64,000 bases of DNA from assembly GCF_025642255.1 (NCBI RefSeq), contig NZ_CP106759.1, positions 2,693,501 to 2,757,500 on the forward strand, written 5' to 3'. The notes under the pieces are model-generated. The model was not told the origin of the DNA and searched no databases. It saw only the letters and a program-made list of their open reading frames with translations. Shown piece after piece: positions 1-8,242 of this stretch. Numbering within the stretch: position 1 is the first letter of the stretch; each line of letters opens with the position of its first letter. Both the position numbers and the translations under genes were made by a program. Source of the stretch: Stenotrophomonas maltophilia (GTDB lineage Bacteria > Pseudomonadota > Gammaproteobacteria > Xanthomonadales > Xanthomonadaceae).

Positions 1-79
1 CTATCGCCTGCGGAGGGGTCCGGCCACGCTGGCACGGCCCTTGCGACCGTAGACCGTGCGACTGCCGTGGAGGCCCCCG

Positions 80-241
80 ATGCACCCCAGCGATTCCCAT
101 TCCGATACCGACCGCGCCCTGCTGGAGGGCCTGCTCCAGCTCGCCGTGGAAGGCCAGACCGACGAGCAGGCCTTCCAGCGTATCGGCGAGGAAGTCTTCG
201 CCCGCCTGCTGGACACCTACGGCCAGCAGACCCGGGCCTGA
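80..241 (+). CDS. Small hypothetical protein (53 aa)
   Basis: Unrecognised short, soluble, acidic protein. The ATG at 80 is preceded by GGAGG at a sensible distance; an in-frame GTG at 56 would add eight residues but has no better ribosome site. The predicted chain is mostly helical, with many Glu/Asp/Gln residues, no membrane segment and no cysteines. It faces the rhomboid gene tail to tail, with a strong hairpin between them. The coding call rests on the ribosome site and the open frame only, so this is a modest-confidence gene. Confidence 0.5.
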   Translation: MHPSDSHSDTDRALLEGLLQLAVEGQTDEQAFQRIGEEVFARLLDTYGQQTRA

Positions 242-263
242 CCACGAGCGGGGGCCCTGCCCC

Positions 264-290
264 GGGGTCGGATCCAGCGGATCCGACCCC
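264..290. terminator. Perfect hairpin between convergent genes
   Basis: A 12-bp perfect inverted repeat (264-275 and 279-290, arms GGGGTCGGATCC / GGATCCGACCCC) with a 3-nt loop lies between the small protein and the rhomboid gene. There is no clear T-run on either side, so it may be a dispersed repeat-type hairpin rather than a strict intrinsic terminator. The shape and the GGGTC core resemble the hairpin at 51805-51826. Confidence 0.5.
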
Positions 291-296
291 AGGCCC

Positions 297-923
297 TCAA
301 CCGCCGCCCAGGCGGAAGGTCGGGTTGGACAGTTCGCGCAGGAAGTGGGTGAAGATGCTCGGCTGCATGGCCAGCATGAAGATCACGCCGAATGCCGCGC
401 CGGCCAGGTGCGCGCTGTGGTTGATGCGGTCGCCGCCGCGCTTGTCCATCCAGATGCTGTAGCCGACATAGAACGCGGCGTACACGATGGCCGGTGCGGG
501 GATGAAGAACACCAGGATGATCGACCACGGCTTGATCAGGATGAAGGCGAACAGCACCGCCGACACCGCACCCGAAGCCCCCAGGCTGAGGTAGTTCGGA
601 TTCTTCTGGTTCTTCAGGTAGCTCGGCAGGATCGAGACCACCAGCGCGCCGATGTAGAACGCCGGATAGGTCAGGTAGCTGCCGGTCAGCTGCACCATCA
701 CGCTCTCGATGAATCCCCCGAAGAAGAACAGGGTGATCATGTTGAAGATCAGGTGCGACCAGTCCGCGTGGATGAATCCATAGGTCACCAGCCGGTCGTA
801 CTGCCGGTGGCGGTCGATGGCCGGTGGCCACAGGATCAGGCGGTCGGCCAGCGCGCGGTGGTTGAACGCCCTCCATGACAGGATGGCGGTGATGGCGATC
901 AACAGCAGATTGACGGGGGTCAT
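297..923 (-). CDS. Rhomboid family intramembrane serine protease
   Basis: Predicted 208-residue polytopic inner-membrane protease that cleaves substrates within the lipid bilayer. The rhomboid signatures are present: HADWSHLIFN around residue 52-61 at the end of the first core helix, the catalytic serine in GASGA (Ser118), and the catalytic histidine in AHLAGAAFG (His172). About six hydrophobic segments match the basic bacterial rhomboid core, with no cytosolic N-terminal extension. It begins 7 nt after the stop of the POT transporter on the same strand, so the two are probably co-transcribed. The natural substrate cannot be read from the context. Confidence 0.93.
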   Translation of the reverse strand: MTPVNLLLIAITAILSWRAFNHRALADRLILWPPAIDRHRQYDRLVTYGFIHADWSHLIFNMITLFFFGGFIESVMVQLTGSYLTYPAFYIGALVVSILPSYLKNQKNPNYLSLGASGAVSAVLFAFILIKPWSIILVFFIPAPAIVYAAFYVGYSIWMDKRGGDRINHSAHLAGAAFGVIFMLAMQPSIFTHFLRELSNPTFRLGGG

Positions 924-930
924 GTCAGGC

Positions 931-2496
931 TCAGGCAGCGCGGTAGTTGTCGACCATACGATAGCGTTTCGCGTACCAACCGAAGGCCAACGCCGCGATG
1001 AAGGCGAAGCCGGCGAAGAAGAACATCAGGAACGCCGCCTCGCTCAAGCCGGTGCCGGCGATCTGGTGGGTCACCGTTTCGTTGCGTACGGCCGCATTGG
1101 ACAGCAGCACCCACAGGTTGCCGATGGTGGTGGTCAGGTTCCAGAAGCTCATCACCACCCCCTTCATCGCCTGGGGCGCCTGGCTGTAGGCGAACTCCAG
1201 GCCGGTCGCGGACACCAGGACCTCACCGAAGGTCAGCAGCGCGTACGGCAGGATCTGCCAGAAGATCGACATGGCATTGCCGCCATCCATCACCACCTGG
1301 ATGCTGCCGACGACGATCCAGGCCAGGCCGCTGAAGGCGATGCCGGCGGTCATCCGGCGCAGCGCGGTCGGCTCGAAGCCGAAGCGGCGCAGGGCCGGGT
1401 ACAGCACCAGGTTGTTGAACGGGATGAGGATCATCACCAGCAGCGGGTTCAGCGCCTGCATCTGCGAGGCGGTGAACCAGCTCGGCATCTGCATCTGCTG
1501 TCCCTGCAGCACCCAGGTCGAGGCCTTCTGGTCGAACAGCGAGAAGAACGGCGTGGTCAACGCGAAGATCACCAGCACGCGCAGCACCGAACGCACGCCC
1601 TCCACGGCTTCGGCCGGATGGTGCGCGCGGGCGCGGTCCAGCTGCAGCCATGTGCCGCCACCGACACCAGCCAGAATCGCCACCAGCGCAAGGCACAGGC
1701 AGATCACGATGCCCAACGAGCCGACCAGGCCGAACGATGCCACCGCCAGCACCAGGCCGGCCACGGCGATCGCCAGGCCCGGACGGCCCTGGCCCGCCAC
1801 CCGCGCGGTCAGCGCCGTGCGCGCCACGTTGGCGAACGAATGCGGGTCCTTCGGCGGCAGCGGCACCAGTACGTAGCGCTTGCGGCCAAGCCAGAACACG
1901 AAGGTCGCCACGAACATCAGGATGCCCGGAATGCCGAACGCCCACTGCGGGCCCCAGTTCTTCAGCACCAGTGGAATCAGCAGCGACGCAAACAGCGAGC
2001 CGAAGTTGATGATCCAGTAGAAGGCATCGAACACCAGCTTGGCCAGGTGCTTGTTGCTCTGGTCGAACTGGTCACCCATGAACGAGGCCACCAGCGGCTT
2101 GATGCCACCGGCACCCAGCGCGATCAGGCCCAGGCCGAGGAAGAAGCCCTGGCGGCTGTTCTCGAACAGCGCCAGGCACAGGTGGCCGGCGCAGTAGACC
2201 AGGCTGAACCAGAGGATCGTGTGGTACTTGCCGAAGAACCTGTCGGCCAGCCAGCCGCCCAGCAGCGGGAAGAAGTACACGCCGATCATGAAGCTGTGCA
2301 TGATGTCCTTGGCTTCACCGGCACGGCCTTCCGCAGTGATTTCCTGCAGCAGCAGCGAGGTGATCAGGAACTGCACCAGGATGTTGCGCATCCCGTAGAA
2401 GCTGAACCGTTCGCAGGCCTCATTGCCGATGATGTACGGGATCTGGCGCGGCATCTTTCCCTGGCCGGCGATGGGGGCGACTGCGTCGTGGCTCAT
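931..2496 (-). CDS. POT/PTR family proton-dependent oligopeptide transporter
   Basis: A proton-coupled di/tripeptide symporter of the major facilitator superfamily, about 520 residues with 12-14 membrane helices. The family signature ExxERFxxYG is seen near the N-terminus as NEACERFSFYGMRN and carries the proton-coupling glutamates. Other hydrophobic helices and the GGWLADRFFGKY loop (motif A of the MFS) follow. An in-frame ATG at 2508 would add four residues; neither start has an ideally spaced ribosome site, and I prefer 2496 because the AGGA lies only just upstream of 2508. The rhomboid gene follows directly. Confidence 0.92.
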   Translation of the reverse strand: MSHDAVAPIAGQGKMPRQIPYIIGNEACERFSFYGMRNILVQFLITSLLLQEITAEGRAGEAKDIMHSFMIGVYFFPLLGGWLADRFFGKYHTILWFSLVYCAGHLCLALFENSRQGFFLGLGLIALGAGGIKPLVASFMGDQFDQSNKHLAKLVFDAFYWIINFGSLFASLLIPLVLKNWGPQWAFGIPGILMFVATFVFWLGRKRYVLVPLPPKDPHSFANVARTALTARVAGQGRPGLAIAVAGLVLAVASFGLVGSLGIVICLCLALVAILAGVGGGTWLQLDRARAHHPAEAVEGVRSVLRVLVIFALTTPFFSLFDQKASTWVLQGQQMQMPSWFTASQMQALNPLLVMILIPFNNLVLYPALRRFGFEPTALRRMTAGIAFSGLAWIVVGSIQVVMDGGNAMSIFWQILPYALLTFGEVLVSATGLEFAYSQAPQAMKGVVMSFWNLTTTIGNLWVLLSNAAVRNETVTHQIAGTGLSEAAFLMFFFAGFAFIAALAFGWYAKRYRMVDNYRAA

Positions 2497-2660
2497 CCTG
2501 TAAGGCATTCCTGCAAAGCGAAAGCCGCAAGGTTACCGGAACCTGCGGGCTGGAAGCACGCTGCGGGGCTGCATGACAGCGCCGCCGATCCATGGCAGGC
2601 GGTACCGGTGCCCTGCCGGAAGTCACGGCACCTGCACGACAAAAGCGTAAACTTATCGTT

Positions 2661-3509
2661 ATGCGCGCCCTCGTCCTCGTCCGCCCCCTGCTCGGCTGCT
2701 GCCTGTTGCTGCTTGCATTGCCGGCACCGGCGCGGCCGCAGGCCGCGGACACCGCGACCCTCGACGCGCAGGCCCGGCAGCTGACCGTGGCGGCCCTGGA
2801 ACTGCCCGGGCGGGACGATGCGCAATGGAAGCAACGCCGCGAACAGGTGGCGCAGCTGTTGACCGAGCTGCAGCCGGACGTCATCTCGGTGCAGCAGGTA
2901 CGGCAGCAGCAGGGGCGCAACCCGGCCTGCTGGCTGGCCAACCGGCTGCGCTACAGCTGCGACTTCGTCACGGCCGACCCGCCCAGCCAGCCGCTGCGGC
3001 ACGGCAATGCGATGCTGACGCGGCTGCCGGTCAGCGAGGATGGCGTGACCCTGCTGCACCCGCCCGGTACGTTCAGCGCGGCGGGCATGATGCGGCTGCG
3101 GCTGGGCGAGGCCCTGGTCAATGTCTACGTGACCCGCCTGCGCCCGGAGCCGGATGAAGCGGCGGCCCGCCAGCATCAGACCAGCGATCTCATGGCCTGG
3201 ATCAGTGCTACCGCCGAAGGCCTGCCCAGTGTGATCGCAGGCGATTTTTCCGCCGGCACGGTGGAACTGGTGCGCGCTACGCCGGGCTTCCAGCCGGCCC
3301 GGCGCAGCCCGGGCGGCCGGGCGGAAGCGTCAGCCTCCGGTGCCGGCGGCGCCAGCGGTCACGGTCTGGATGTGCTGTTCCAGGTCAAGCATTTCGGCGG
3401 CATCCGCCAGCAGCCCATCCTGCTGCCGGCCGACGGCGAGCTGCCTGGACTGCGCCTGGGGATGATGGCCACCCTGCGCCTGCAGGGCGATACGGCCACC
3501 GCGGAATAG
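2661..3509 (+). CDS. Exported endonuclease/exonuclease/phosphatase-fold protein, catalytic residues lost
   Basis: A 282-residue protein with an N-terminal signal peptide (hydrophobic core LLGCCLLLLALPAPA). The body is recognisably the EEP fold and is paralogous to the protein encoded at 14659-15543: both share the order leader, ELxxLQPDxI, WLAxxLxY, GNAxLTRxP and VIAGDF. The active-site residues are changed: the catalytic Glu of LQEV is Gln (SVQQV), GDFN is GDFS, the DHIF aspartate region reads LDVLF, and the terminal SDH is missing. The fold therefore looks retained while metal-dependent hydrolysis is unlikely. The ATG at 2661 is chosen because it starts the signal peptide; upstream in-frame codons are not hydrophobic. 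Confidence 0.8.
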   Translation: MRALVLVRPLLGCCLLLLALPAPARPQAADTATLDAQARQLTVAALELPGRDDAQWKQRREQVAQLLTELQPDVISVQQVRQQQGRNPACWLANRLRYSCDFVTADPPSQPLRHGNAMLTRLPVSEDGVTLLHPPGTFSAAGMMRLRLGEALVNVYVTRLRPEPDEAAARQHQTSDLMAWISATAEGLPSVIAGDFSAGTVELVRATPGFQPARRSPGGRAEASASGAGGASGHGLDVLFQVKHFGGIRQQPILLPADGELPGLRLGMMATLRLQGDTATAE

Positions 3510-3564
3510 GCCCGCCCTCGGCACCCACCAGGTCCCGCCCGACGTCCAGAAGCTGGCAAACAAA

Positions 3565-3588
3565 AAGGCCGGGGTCTCCCCCGGCCTT
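3565..3588. terminator. Bidirectional intrinsic terminator
   Basis: A 10-bp perfect stem (AAGGCCGGGG / CCCCGGCCTT) with a TCTC loop lies between two convergent genes. Read on the minus strand it ends in a run of T residues, so it is a good terminator for sodA; on the plus strand the T-run is short. Confidence 0.85.
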
Positions 3589-3611
3589 CTCATGTCATCC
3601 CGTCACCGCCT

Positions 3612-4223
3612 TCAGGCGATCGCGTCCTGGTAACGGCGCTCGACTTCGTTCCAGTCGATGACGTTGAAGAACGCGCCGATGTATTCAGGACGACGGTTCT
3701 GGTACTTCAGGTAGTACGCGTGCTCCCACACGTCCAGACCGAGGATGGGCGTGTTGCCTTCCATCAGCGGGCTGTCCTGGTTGCCGGTGCTTTCCACCAC
3801 GACCTTCTTGTCGGGGGTGACGCTCAACCATGCCCAGCCGCTGCCGAAGCGGGTCAGCGCCGCCTTGGTGAAGGCGTCCTTGAACTTGTCGAAACCGCCC
3901 AGGTCCTTGTCGATGGCCTTGGCCACGTCGCCCACCGGGTTGCCGCCCGCGTTCGGCGCCATCACCGTCCAGAACAGCGAGTGGTTGGCATGGCCACCGC
4001 CGTTGTTGCGCACCGGGCCCTGCAGGTTCTCCGGCAGCGACTTCAGCTTCTTCACCAGCTCTTCCACCGGCAGGTCAGCGTACTCGGTACCTTCCAGCGC
4101 CGCGTTGACGTTGTTGATGTAGGTCTGGTGATGCTTGGTGTGATGGATCTCCATCGTCGCCGCGTCGATATGCGGCTCCAGCGCGTCGTAGGCGTAGGAC
4201 AGCTTGGGCAGGGTATAGGCCAT
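3612..4223 (-). CDS. sodA: Superoxide dismutase, manganese type
   Basis: Cytosolic Fe/Mn superoxide dismutase of 203 residues, converting superoxide to oxygen and hydrogen peroxide. The metal ligands are all visible: His27 (MEIHHTKHH), His81 ([11 protein letters not shown]), Asp164 and His168 (DVWEHAYY). Manganese preference is inferred from the GGGH motif together with Gln149 in GNQDSPL, where the outer-sphere glutamine comes from the C-terminal domain; iron enzymes place it elsewhere. The start has an AGGAG ribosome site seven bases upstream. The gene stands alone, ending at an intrinsic terminator. Confidence 0.97.
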   Translation of the reverse strand: MAYTLPKLSYAYDALEPHIDAATMEIHHTKHHQTYINNVNAALEGTEYADLPVEELVKKLKSLPENLQGPVRNNGGGHANHSLFWTVMAPNAGGNPVGDVAKAIDKDLGGFDKFKDAFTKAALTRFGSGWAWLSVTPDKKVVVESTGNQDSPLMEGNTPILGLDVWEHAYYLKYQNRRPEYIGAFFNVIDWNEVERRYQDAIA

Positions 4224-4441
4224 GATGCATCTCCTGATTGCGAGGGCACCCGACGGTGTCGGGTGTAGCGCGGTGAATGATGGGGACAGACCACTAGATT
4301 ACCAAGGGGGATGTAAAGGAAATTGCGTCCTGCCGGTGAGCATGCCGGCAATTGTTACGCAGCGGTGACGCGGCGGTTCCTCATGCAGCGTGCAGCGCAC
4401 AGGCGCTACAGTGCATGCACCACCCTCACCCGTTCGTGCCC

Positions 4442-4900
4442 ATGCGCAACCCCCGGCTGCTGATCACTGCCATCGCCCTGCTGCTGCTCGGCCTGGTCGT
4501 CAACCACGTCATGCAGCGGCCGCCGGCACCGCAGTTCGCGCCGGACCTGCAGGGCGCCCCGACCCGGACTGCCCCCACCCCGGCACACGGCGATGGCGCA
4601 CGCAGCGGCCTGCCCGCCTTCCTTCCCGCCGAAGCACGCCAGACCATCACCCTGATCCAGCGGGGCGGGCCCTTCCCGCACCGCCAGGATGGCAGCACCT
4701 TCGGCAACCGCGAGCAGCGCCTGCCGCAGCGGCCGCGTGGCTACTACCGCGAGTACACGGTCGACACCCCCGGTGCGGGCAACCGGGGGGCACGCCGCAT
4801 CGTCACGGGCGGCGATCCAGCAGAGGCGTGGTACTACACCGATGACCATTACGGCTCATTCCGCAGCTTCACCGTTCCATCCCCCGGAGACGCTCGATGA
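4442..4900 (+). CDS. Barnase-like guanyl-specific ribonuclease, membrane-anchored or exported
   Basis: A 152-residue protein of the microbial RNase N1/T1/barnase superfamily. Residues 5-22 form a hydrophobic signal or anchor helix (LLITAIALLLLGLVV), followed by a Pro-rich linker and the RNase domain from about residue 58. The catalytic triad of the family is conserved: general base Glu104 in YREYTVDTP, Arg119 in ARRIV and general acid His136 in DDHYGSF. The 3' end overlaps the barstar gene by four bases (ATGA), the usual toxin/inhibitor layout. ATG 4442 begins the leader helix; an in-frame ATG at 4415 would only lengthen the N-terminus. Such enzymes cleave RNA after guanine outside the producing cytoplasm. 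Confidence 0.9.
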   Translation: MRNPRLLITAIALLLLGLVVNHVMQRPPAPQFAPDLQGAPTRTAPTPAHGDGARSGLPAFLPAEARQTITLIQRGGPFPHRQDGSTFGNREQRLPQRPRGYYREYTVDTPGAGNRGARRIVTGGDPAEAWYYTDDHYGSFRSFTVPSPGDAR

Positions 4901-5310
4901 GCCACGATGATTTCGGCCTCGGCCTGCACGACATCAACAACGCCGGCGTGTATGCCATCGACAGCGCGGACATCGGCGCGCTTGCCGCGGCCATGCGCGA
5001 TGCCGGCCTGAAGGTGATCCGCATCGATCTGGAGGGCGTGACCGACAAGCGCACCCTGCTGGCGCGGCTGTCCACGCAGCTGGACTTCCCGGCCGGTTTC
5101 GGCGGCAACTGGGATGCCCTGTCGGACAATCTTCGCGACCTGCAGTGGCTGCCGGCCAGCGGTTATGCGCTGTTCCTGGCGGATGTCGACGCGCTGCGCG
5201 CTGGCGCAGCCAAGGATTTCGACACCCTGCTCGACGTGCTGGACGAAGCCAGCCGGGATTGGGTCGGCCGCGACGTGCCGTTCTGGGTGTTCCTGTCACA
5301 GAGCGAGTAA
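4897..5310 (+). CDS. Barstar family ribonuclease inhibitor
   Basis: A 137-residue cytoplasmic protein without a signal sequence, matching the barstar fold: an N-terminal beta strand, the helix-rich core LLARLSTQLDFPAGFGGNWDA (residues about 50-70) with the characteristic FGxNWDAL motif, and a C-terminal strand ending FWVFLSQ. It starts inside the stop codon of the RNase gene, so the two proteins are translationally coupled. The role is inferred: to bind and block the RNase active site before export. Acidic residues in the GGNWDALSD region are those that normally cap the RNase basic groove. Confidence 0.92.
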   Translation: MSHDDFGLGLHDINNAGVYAIDSADIGALAAAMRDAGLKVIRIDLEGVTDKRTLLARLSTQLDFPAGFGGNWDALSDNLRDLQWLPASGYALFLADVDALRAGAAKDFDTLLDVLDEASRDWVGRDVPFWVFLSQSE

Positions 5311-5359
5311 AGGGGCGACGCCGACCAAGGCCGGCCGCCCGCAATGGTTCCGGCGAAGA

Positions 5360-5382
5360 GCCCCCTTGTTGTTCAAGGGGGC
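5360..5382. terminator. Hairpin downstream of barstar
   Basis: A perfect 9-bp stem GCCCCCTTG / CAAGGGGGC with a 5-nt loop, immediately followed by a GC-rich CGCGCCAACGGCGCG inverted repeat. It lies 50 bases after the barstar stop and probably ends that operon, although no T-run follows. Confidence 0.45.
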
Positions 5383-5416
5383 GCGCCAACGGCGCGGGGA
5401 TAAGGAAACATGCGTG

Positions 5417-5448
5417 GACAATGGGAGCCGCTAGCGGCTCCCATTGTC
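5417..5448. repeat. 32-base perfect palindrome at the end of the repetitive protein gene
   Basis: The bases 5417-5448 form a perfect palindrome centred on CTAG. It overlaps the last codons and the TAG stop of the minus-strand gene that ends at 5431. It may form a strong RNA hairpin acting as a terminator or 3' stabiliser for both convergent genes. Confidence 0.7.
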
Positions 5449-7191
5449 TTCCTGCAGTTCCTTCTTGAACGGGATATCCGGCGGCGGCCGGGCCACGGCC
5501 GGCTGGTCCTGCATGTTCGGGTCGGTCAGGCCGCAGCCGCCACCCGCCTGCAGAATGGAGATGACGCAGGAAATCCGGGTGCTGGTGCCGGGAAGCGGAA
5601 TCTCCATCGCCTTGACGCCCTTGCGCACCCACTCGGCCAGCAGCGACTCCTGCGGCACCCAGTATTTGTCGAACGAGGTGGGCGTGTAGTCGTAGGGCGG
5701 TCGCTTCAGCCATGTCCCCGACTGGGCGATGCGTTCCTTGCTCCAGCCGTCGTTGTCCCCCCCGGGAGCACCACGCTCCGCGTTGCCGGGGCCGTCCTGC
5801 CCCGGTACACGCACGCTGCCGTCGGCGTTGAACAGGCCGTTGCCCCGGCCCGCGCTGCTCGCCTGCGCGGCGCCGCTGCGGGCGCCATCACGAGTGCGAT
5901 CCGAGGCCCCCCAGTCGTCGCCCCGGGCCGGCGTAGCCCAGTTGCCCGGGGTCGGTGTCGGGCGGGCACCGGCCTGTGCCGGTGTCGTGGCGGCGGCTGA
6001 TGGGCGCGCCGCGGGACTGCTCACCGCAGCCGCGCTGCCCTGGGCTGCGGGGGCGGAGGTTGCGGCACTGCCACCGGAAGGCGCAGGCGAAGCGACCGGT
6101 GCAGTCGCCACCTCACGTTCGCGCACCTGCACGTCGCGGCCCGCGGGCGCCCGTACTGCAGGCTCACGGCCTGCGATCGGCGCCATCCGCACCTGCGGAT
6201 CGACAACCGCCTGCACTTCGCGTTCGCGCACCTGCACATCCTGCTGCGGAACGCGGATCGGTACTTCCGCTGCGCGCACCGCCGGAGCCACAACGGGTGT
6301 CTCCACGATGGCCACCTCACGTTCCTGCACCTGCGGCTGGCGGATCTGCGGCACCCTCACCTGCACATCCGGTGTGCGCAGCGCTTGCGGTGTGGGCGGC
6401 GCCTCCAGCGGCTGCACGCTGCGCTCGCGTACGCTGGGCGTTGTGTCGCGCGGCACGATGCTCACTTCGGTGCGCGGCACGCTGACCGGCGGCACCACGA
6501 AATCGGTCGTGGCCTGCGCCACGTCGGTCGCCTGGACCGGCGAAGGCGGCGGCGTGGCCGGTGGGGCCGGCTCGGTCGGCATGGCTTGCGGAGGCGTACT
6601 GGCGGCAGCGGGGGCCGCAGCAGGGGATGGCTGCGGGCGCGCCGCGACCGGTCGCGGCTGCGGCGCAGTTGCCGATCCTGCCGCGTCTCCTGCAGCCGTG
6701 CGGCCGGCTGCAGCTGCTGCAGCCGATTCGGCGCCGGGCTGGTCGCCTCCGCCCTCCTGGCTGGCGCGGCCGACAAACTCGATCTGCACGCGCTCACCGT
6801 CGGATCCCTGCTCGGCGGGCACCGAGGTGCGGATCACCGCCACCCACAGCAGCAGCAGGAAGAACAGCAGGTGCAGCAATGCACTGGCGACGGCCGACGT
6901 CCAGCGCATCCAGCGCTGGTCACGCGGCGCCGGCTCCCAGTCCTGCCACAACAGGCGCCGCAGCGCCTGCCAGCGGGGCAGCGCCGGCAGCGTCCCGGGG
7001 CGTCCCGGCAGAGGCCTGGGCAGCAGCACCGCGATCACCTCGCGGGCATGGAACGGGCGTGGCAACGGGCTCAGCGAGCGCAGCCACAGCGCCCAGCCAT
7101 AAGGCAGGCGCGTGTTCTTCTCCAGGATGATCGGTTGCTGCTGGCGCGCCAGCAGCAGGTCGATGAGTTGCTCGGCTCTGGGCAGAGGCAC
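5431..7191 (-). CDS. Transmembrane repetitive protein, Pro/Ala and V-R-E-R-E-V repeats
   Basis: A 586-residue protein resembling what Xanthomonas genomes call transmembrane repetitive protein; function unknown. The first 95 residues are soluble and basic. A single membrane helix follows at about 101-122 (LLHLLFFLLLLWVAVI). Residues about 140-430 are low-complexity Ala/Pro/Gln/Ser sequence containing spaced copies of VQVREREV. The folded C-terminal region (about 490-586) has the motif YDKYWVP-like sequence and two cysteines (SCVISILQ, GGCGL). The architecture recalls TonB or TolA, which span the periplasm from an inner-membrane anchor, but no recognised TonB C-domain is seen. The start is a GTG 11 bases after nfuA, suggesting one transcript. 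Confidence 0.75.
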   Translation of the reverse strand: MPLPRAEQLIDLLLARQQQPIILEKNTRLPYGWALWLRSLSPLPRPFHAREVIAVLLPRPLPGRPGTLPALPRWQALRRLLWQDWEPAPRDQRWMRWTSAVASALLHLLFFLLLLWVAVIRTSVPAEQGSDGERVQIEFVGRASQEGGGDQPGAESAAAAAAGRTAAGDAAGSATAPQPRPVAARPQPSPAAAPAAASTPPQAMPTEPAPPATPPPSPVQATDVAQATTDFVVPPVSVPRTEVSIVPRDTTPSVRERSVQPLEAPPTPQALRTPDVQVRVPQIRQPQVQEREVAIVETPVVAPAVRAAEVPIRVPQQDVQVREREVQAVVDPQVRMAPIAGREPAVRAPAGRDVQVREREVATAPVASPAPSGGSAATSAPAAQGSAAAVSSPAARPSAAATTPAQAGARPTPTPGNWATPARGDDWGASDRTRDGARSGAAQASSAGRGNGLFNADGSVRVPGQDGPGNAERGAPGGDNDGWSKERIAQSGTWLKRPPYDYTPTSFDKYWVPQESLLAEWVRKGVKAMEIPLPGTSTRISCVISILQAGGGCGLTDPNMQDQPAVARPPPDIPFKKELQEDNGSR

Positions 7192-7201
7192 GCGTCGGCG
7201 A

Positions 7202-7801
7202 TCAGGCGGCGTTGCCGCGCGGGATGTACGGTGCGTGGCCGCTGTCGTGGTCGGTCGCGTCGCGCACTGCGGTCACGCCGGGCACCCGGCCCATCAAGGT
7301 CTTTTCGATGCCCTGCTTGAGGGTCACATCGGCCATGCCACAGCCCTGGCAGCCACCACCGAAACGCAGCAGCACCACGCCCTCGGCCGAGACTTCCTGC
7401 ACTGCGACCTTGCCGCCATGGGAGGCGAGCTGTGGATTGATTTCATTCTCCACCACCCAGTGCACACGCTCGACCAGCGAAGCGGCATCCCCGGGCGCTT
7501 CGCCCTTGATGCGCGGCGCCTTGATGGTCAACTGCTGGGCACCTGCCGCGCCGGCCACGATGTCGATCTCCGCGCCATCGAGCCAGCCGACGCTGCCGGC
7601 GTCGACATACAGGGTGAACCCGTCGCAGTCCACGGCCCACTCGTCGCCGTGCAGGTCCGAGGGTTCGGCGAATTCCAACCGCGCATCGGCACGCGGAGTG
7701 CCGGGATCGACCGCGCTCAGGCGTACGCCCATGCCGGGCGCGCCCTCGCGTTCGATCAGCTTGCGGAAATGGGTCTGGGCAGTGTCGGAGATCTGGATCA
7801 T
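7202..7801 (-). CDS. nfuA: Fe-S cluster biogenesis protein NfuA
   Basis: A 199-residue iron-sulfur carrier that delivers 4Fe-4S clusters to apo-enzymes. The N-terminal half is a degenerate A-type (HesB/IscA-like) domain lacking the usual cysteines, starting [15 protein letters not shown]. The C-terminal Nfu domain carries the cluster-binding CxxC as GGGCQGCGM (Cys151 and Cys154). Length and domain order are those of gammaproteobacterial NfuA. It is the first gene on the minus strand ahead of the repetitive membrane protein; the link between the two is not obvious. Confidence 0.95.
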   Translation of the reverse strand: MIQISDTAQTHFRKLIEREGAPGMGVRLSAVDPGTPRADARLEFAEPSDLHGDEWAVDCDGFTLYVDAGSVGWLDGAEIDIVAGAAGAQQLTIKAPRIKGEAPGDAASLVERVHWVVENEINPQLASHGGKVAVQEVSAEGVVLLRFGGGCQGCGMADVTLKQGIEKTLMGRVPGVTAVRDATDHDSGHAPYIPRGNAA

Positions 7802-7891
7802 CAGGCTATTCTAGCCAAGTAAGTGTCAACCGCTCATTCGGTTTATACACCGTCCGGCGCATTGTTCAGTCAACACGAGGTGGAGATTCCC

Positions 7892-8242
7892 ATGGCCGAC
7901 CTGATTCCACTGGCCCAGGCCCGTTGCGTGCCGCGCAAAGGCAGCGACCACAAGCTGGGCGAGGCCCGCCTGGCCGAGCTGCTGCCGCAGATTCCCGGCT
8001 GGGAACTGACCGAAGGCGGCCAGGCGCTGCTGCGCACCTTCCGCTTCAAGGACTACTACGCCACCATGGCCTTTGTGAATGCACTGGCCTGGATCGCCCA
8101 CCACGAGGATCACCACCCGGACCTGGGCGTGCACTACGACCGCGCCGTGGTGCGCTATTCGACCCACGACGTCGGCGGCCTGAGCGAGAACGACTTCATC
8201 TGCGCGGCCAAGACATCGGCCCTCACGGAGCAACTGCCATGA
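7892..8242 (+). CDS. 4a-hydroxytetrahydrobiopterin dehydratase (pterin-4a-carbinolamine dehydratase)
   Basis: A 116-residue cytosolic enzyme that dehydrates 4a-hydroxytetrahydrobiopterin during pterin recycling, usually for phenylalanine hydroxylase. The family signature is present: [12 protein letters not shown] (residues 67-78), whose histidines line the active site, then the [16 protein letters not shown] tail. The ATG at 7892 has GGTGGAG upstream; the open frame extends to 7823 but the extra residues do not match the family. No phenylalanine hydroxylase gene is in the window. The next gene overlaps by ATGA. Confidence 0.93.
   Translation: MADLIPLAQARCVPRKGSDHKLGEARLAELLPQIPGWELTEGGQALLRTFRFKDYYATMAFVNALAWIAHHEDHHPDLGVHYDRAVVRYSTHDVGGLSENDFICAAKTSALTEQLP

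Noticed and set aside
1..216. 71-residue minus-strand frame at the window edge
   Set aside because: Ser/Arg-rich antisense of the small plus-strand ORF, with no ribosome site or family match.
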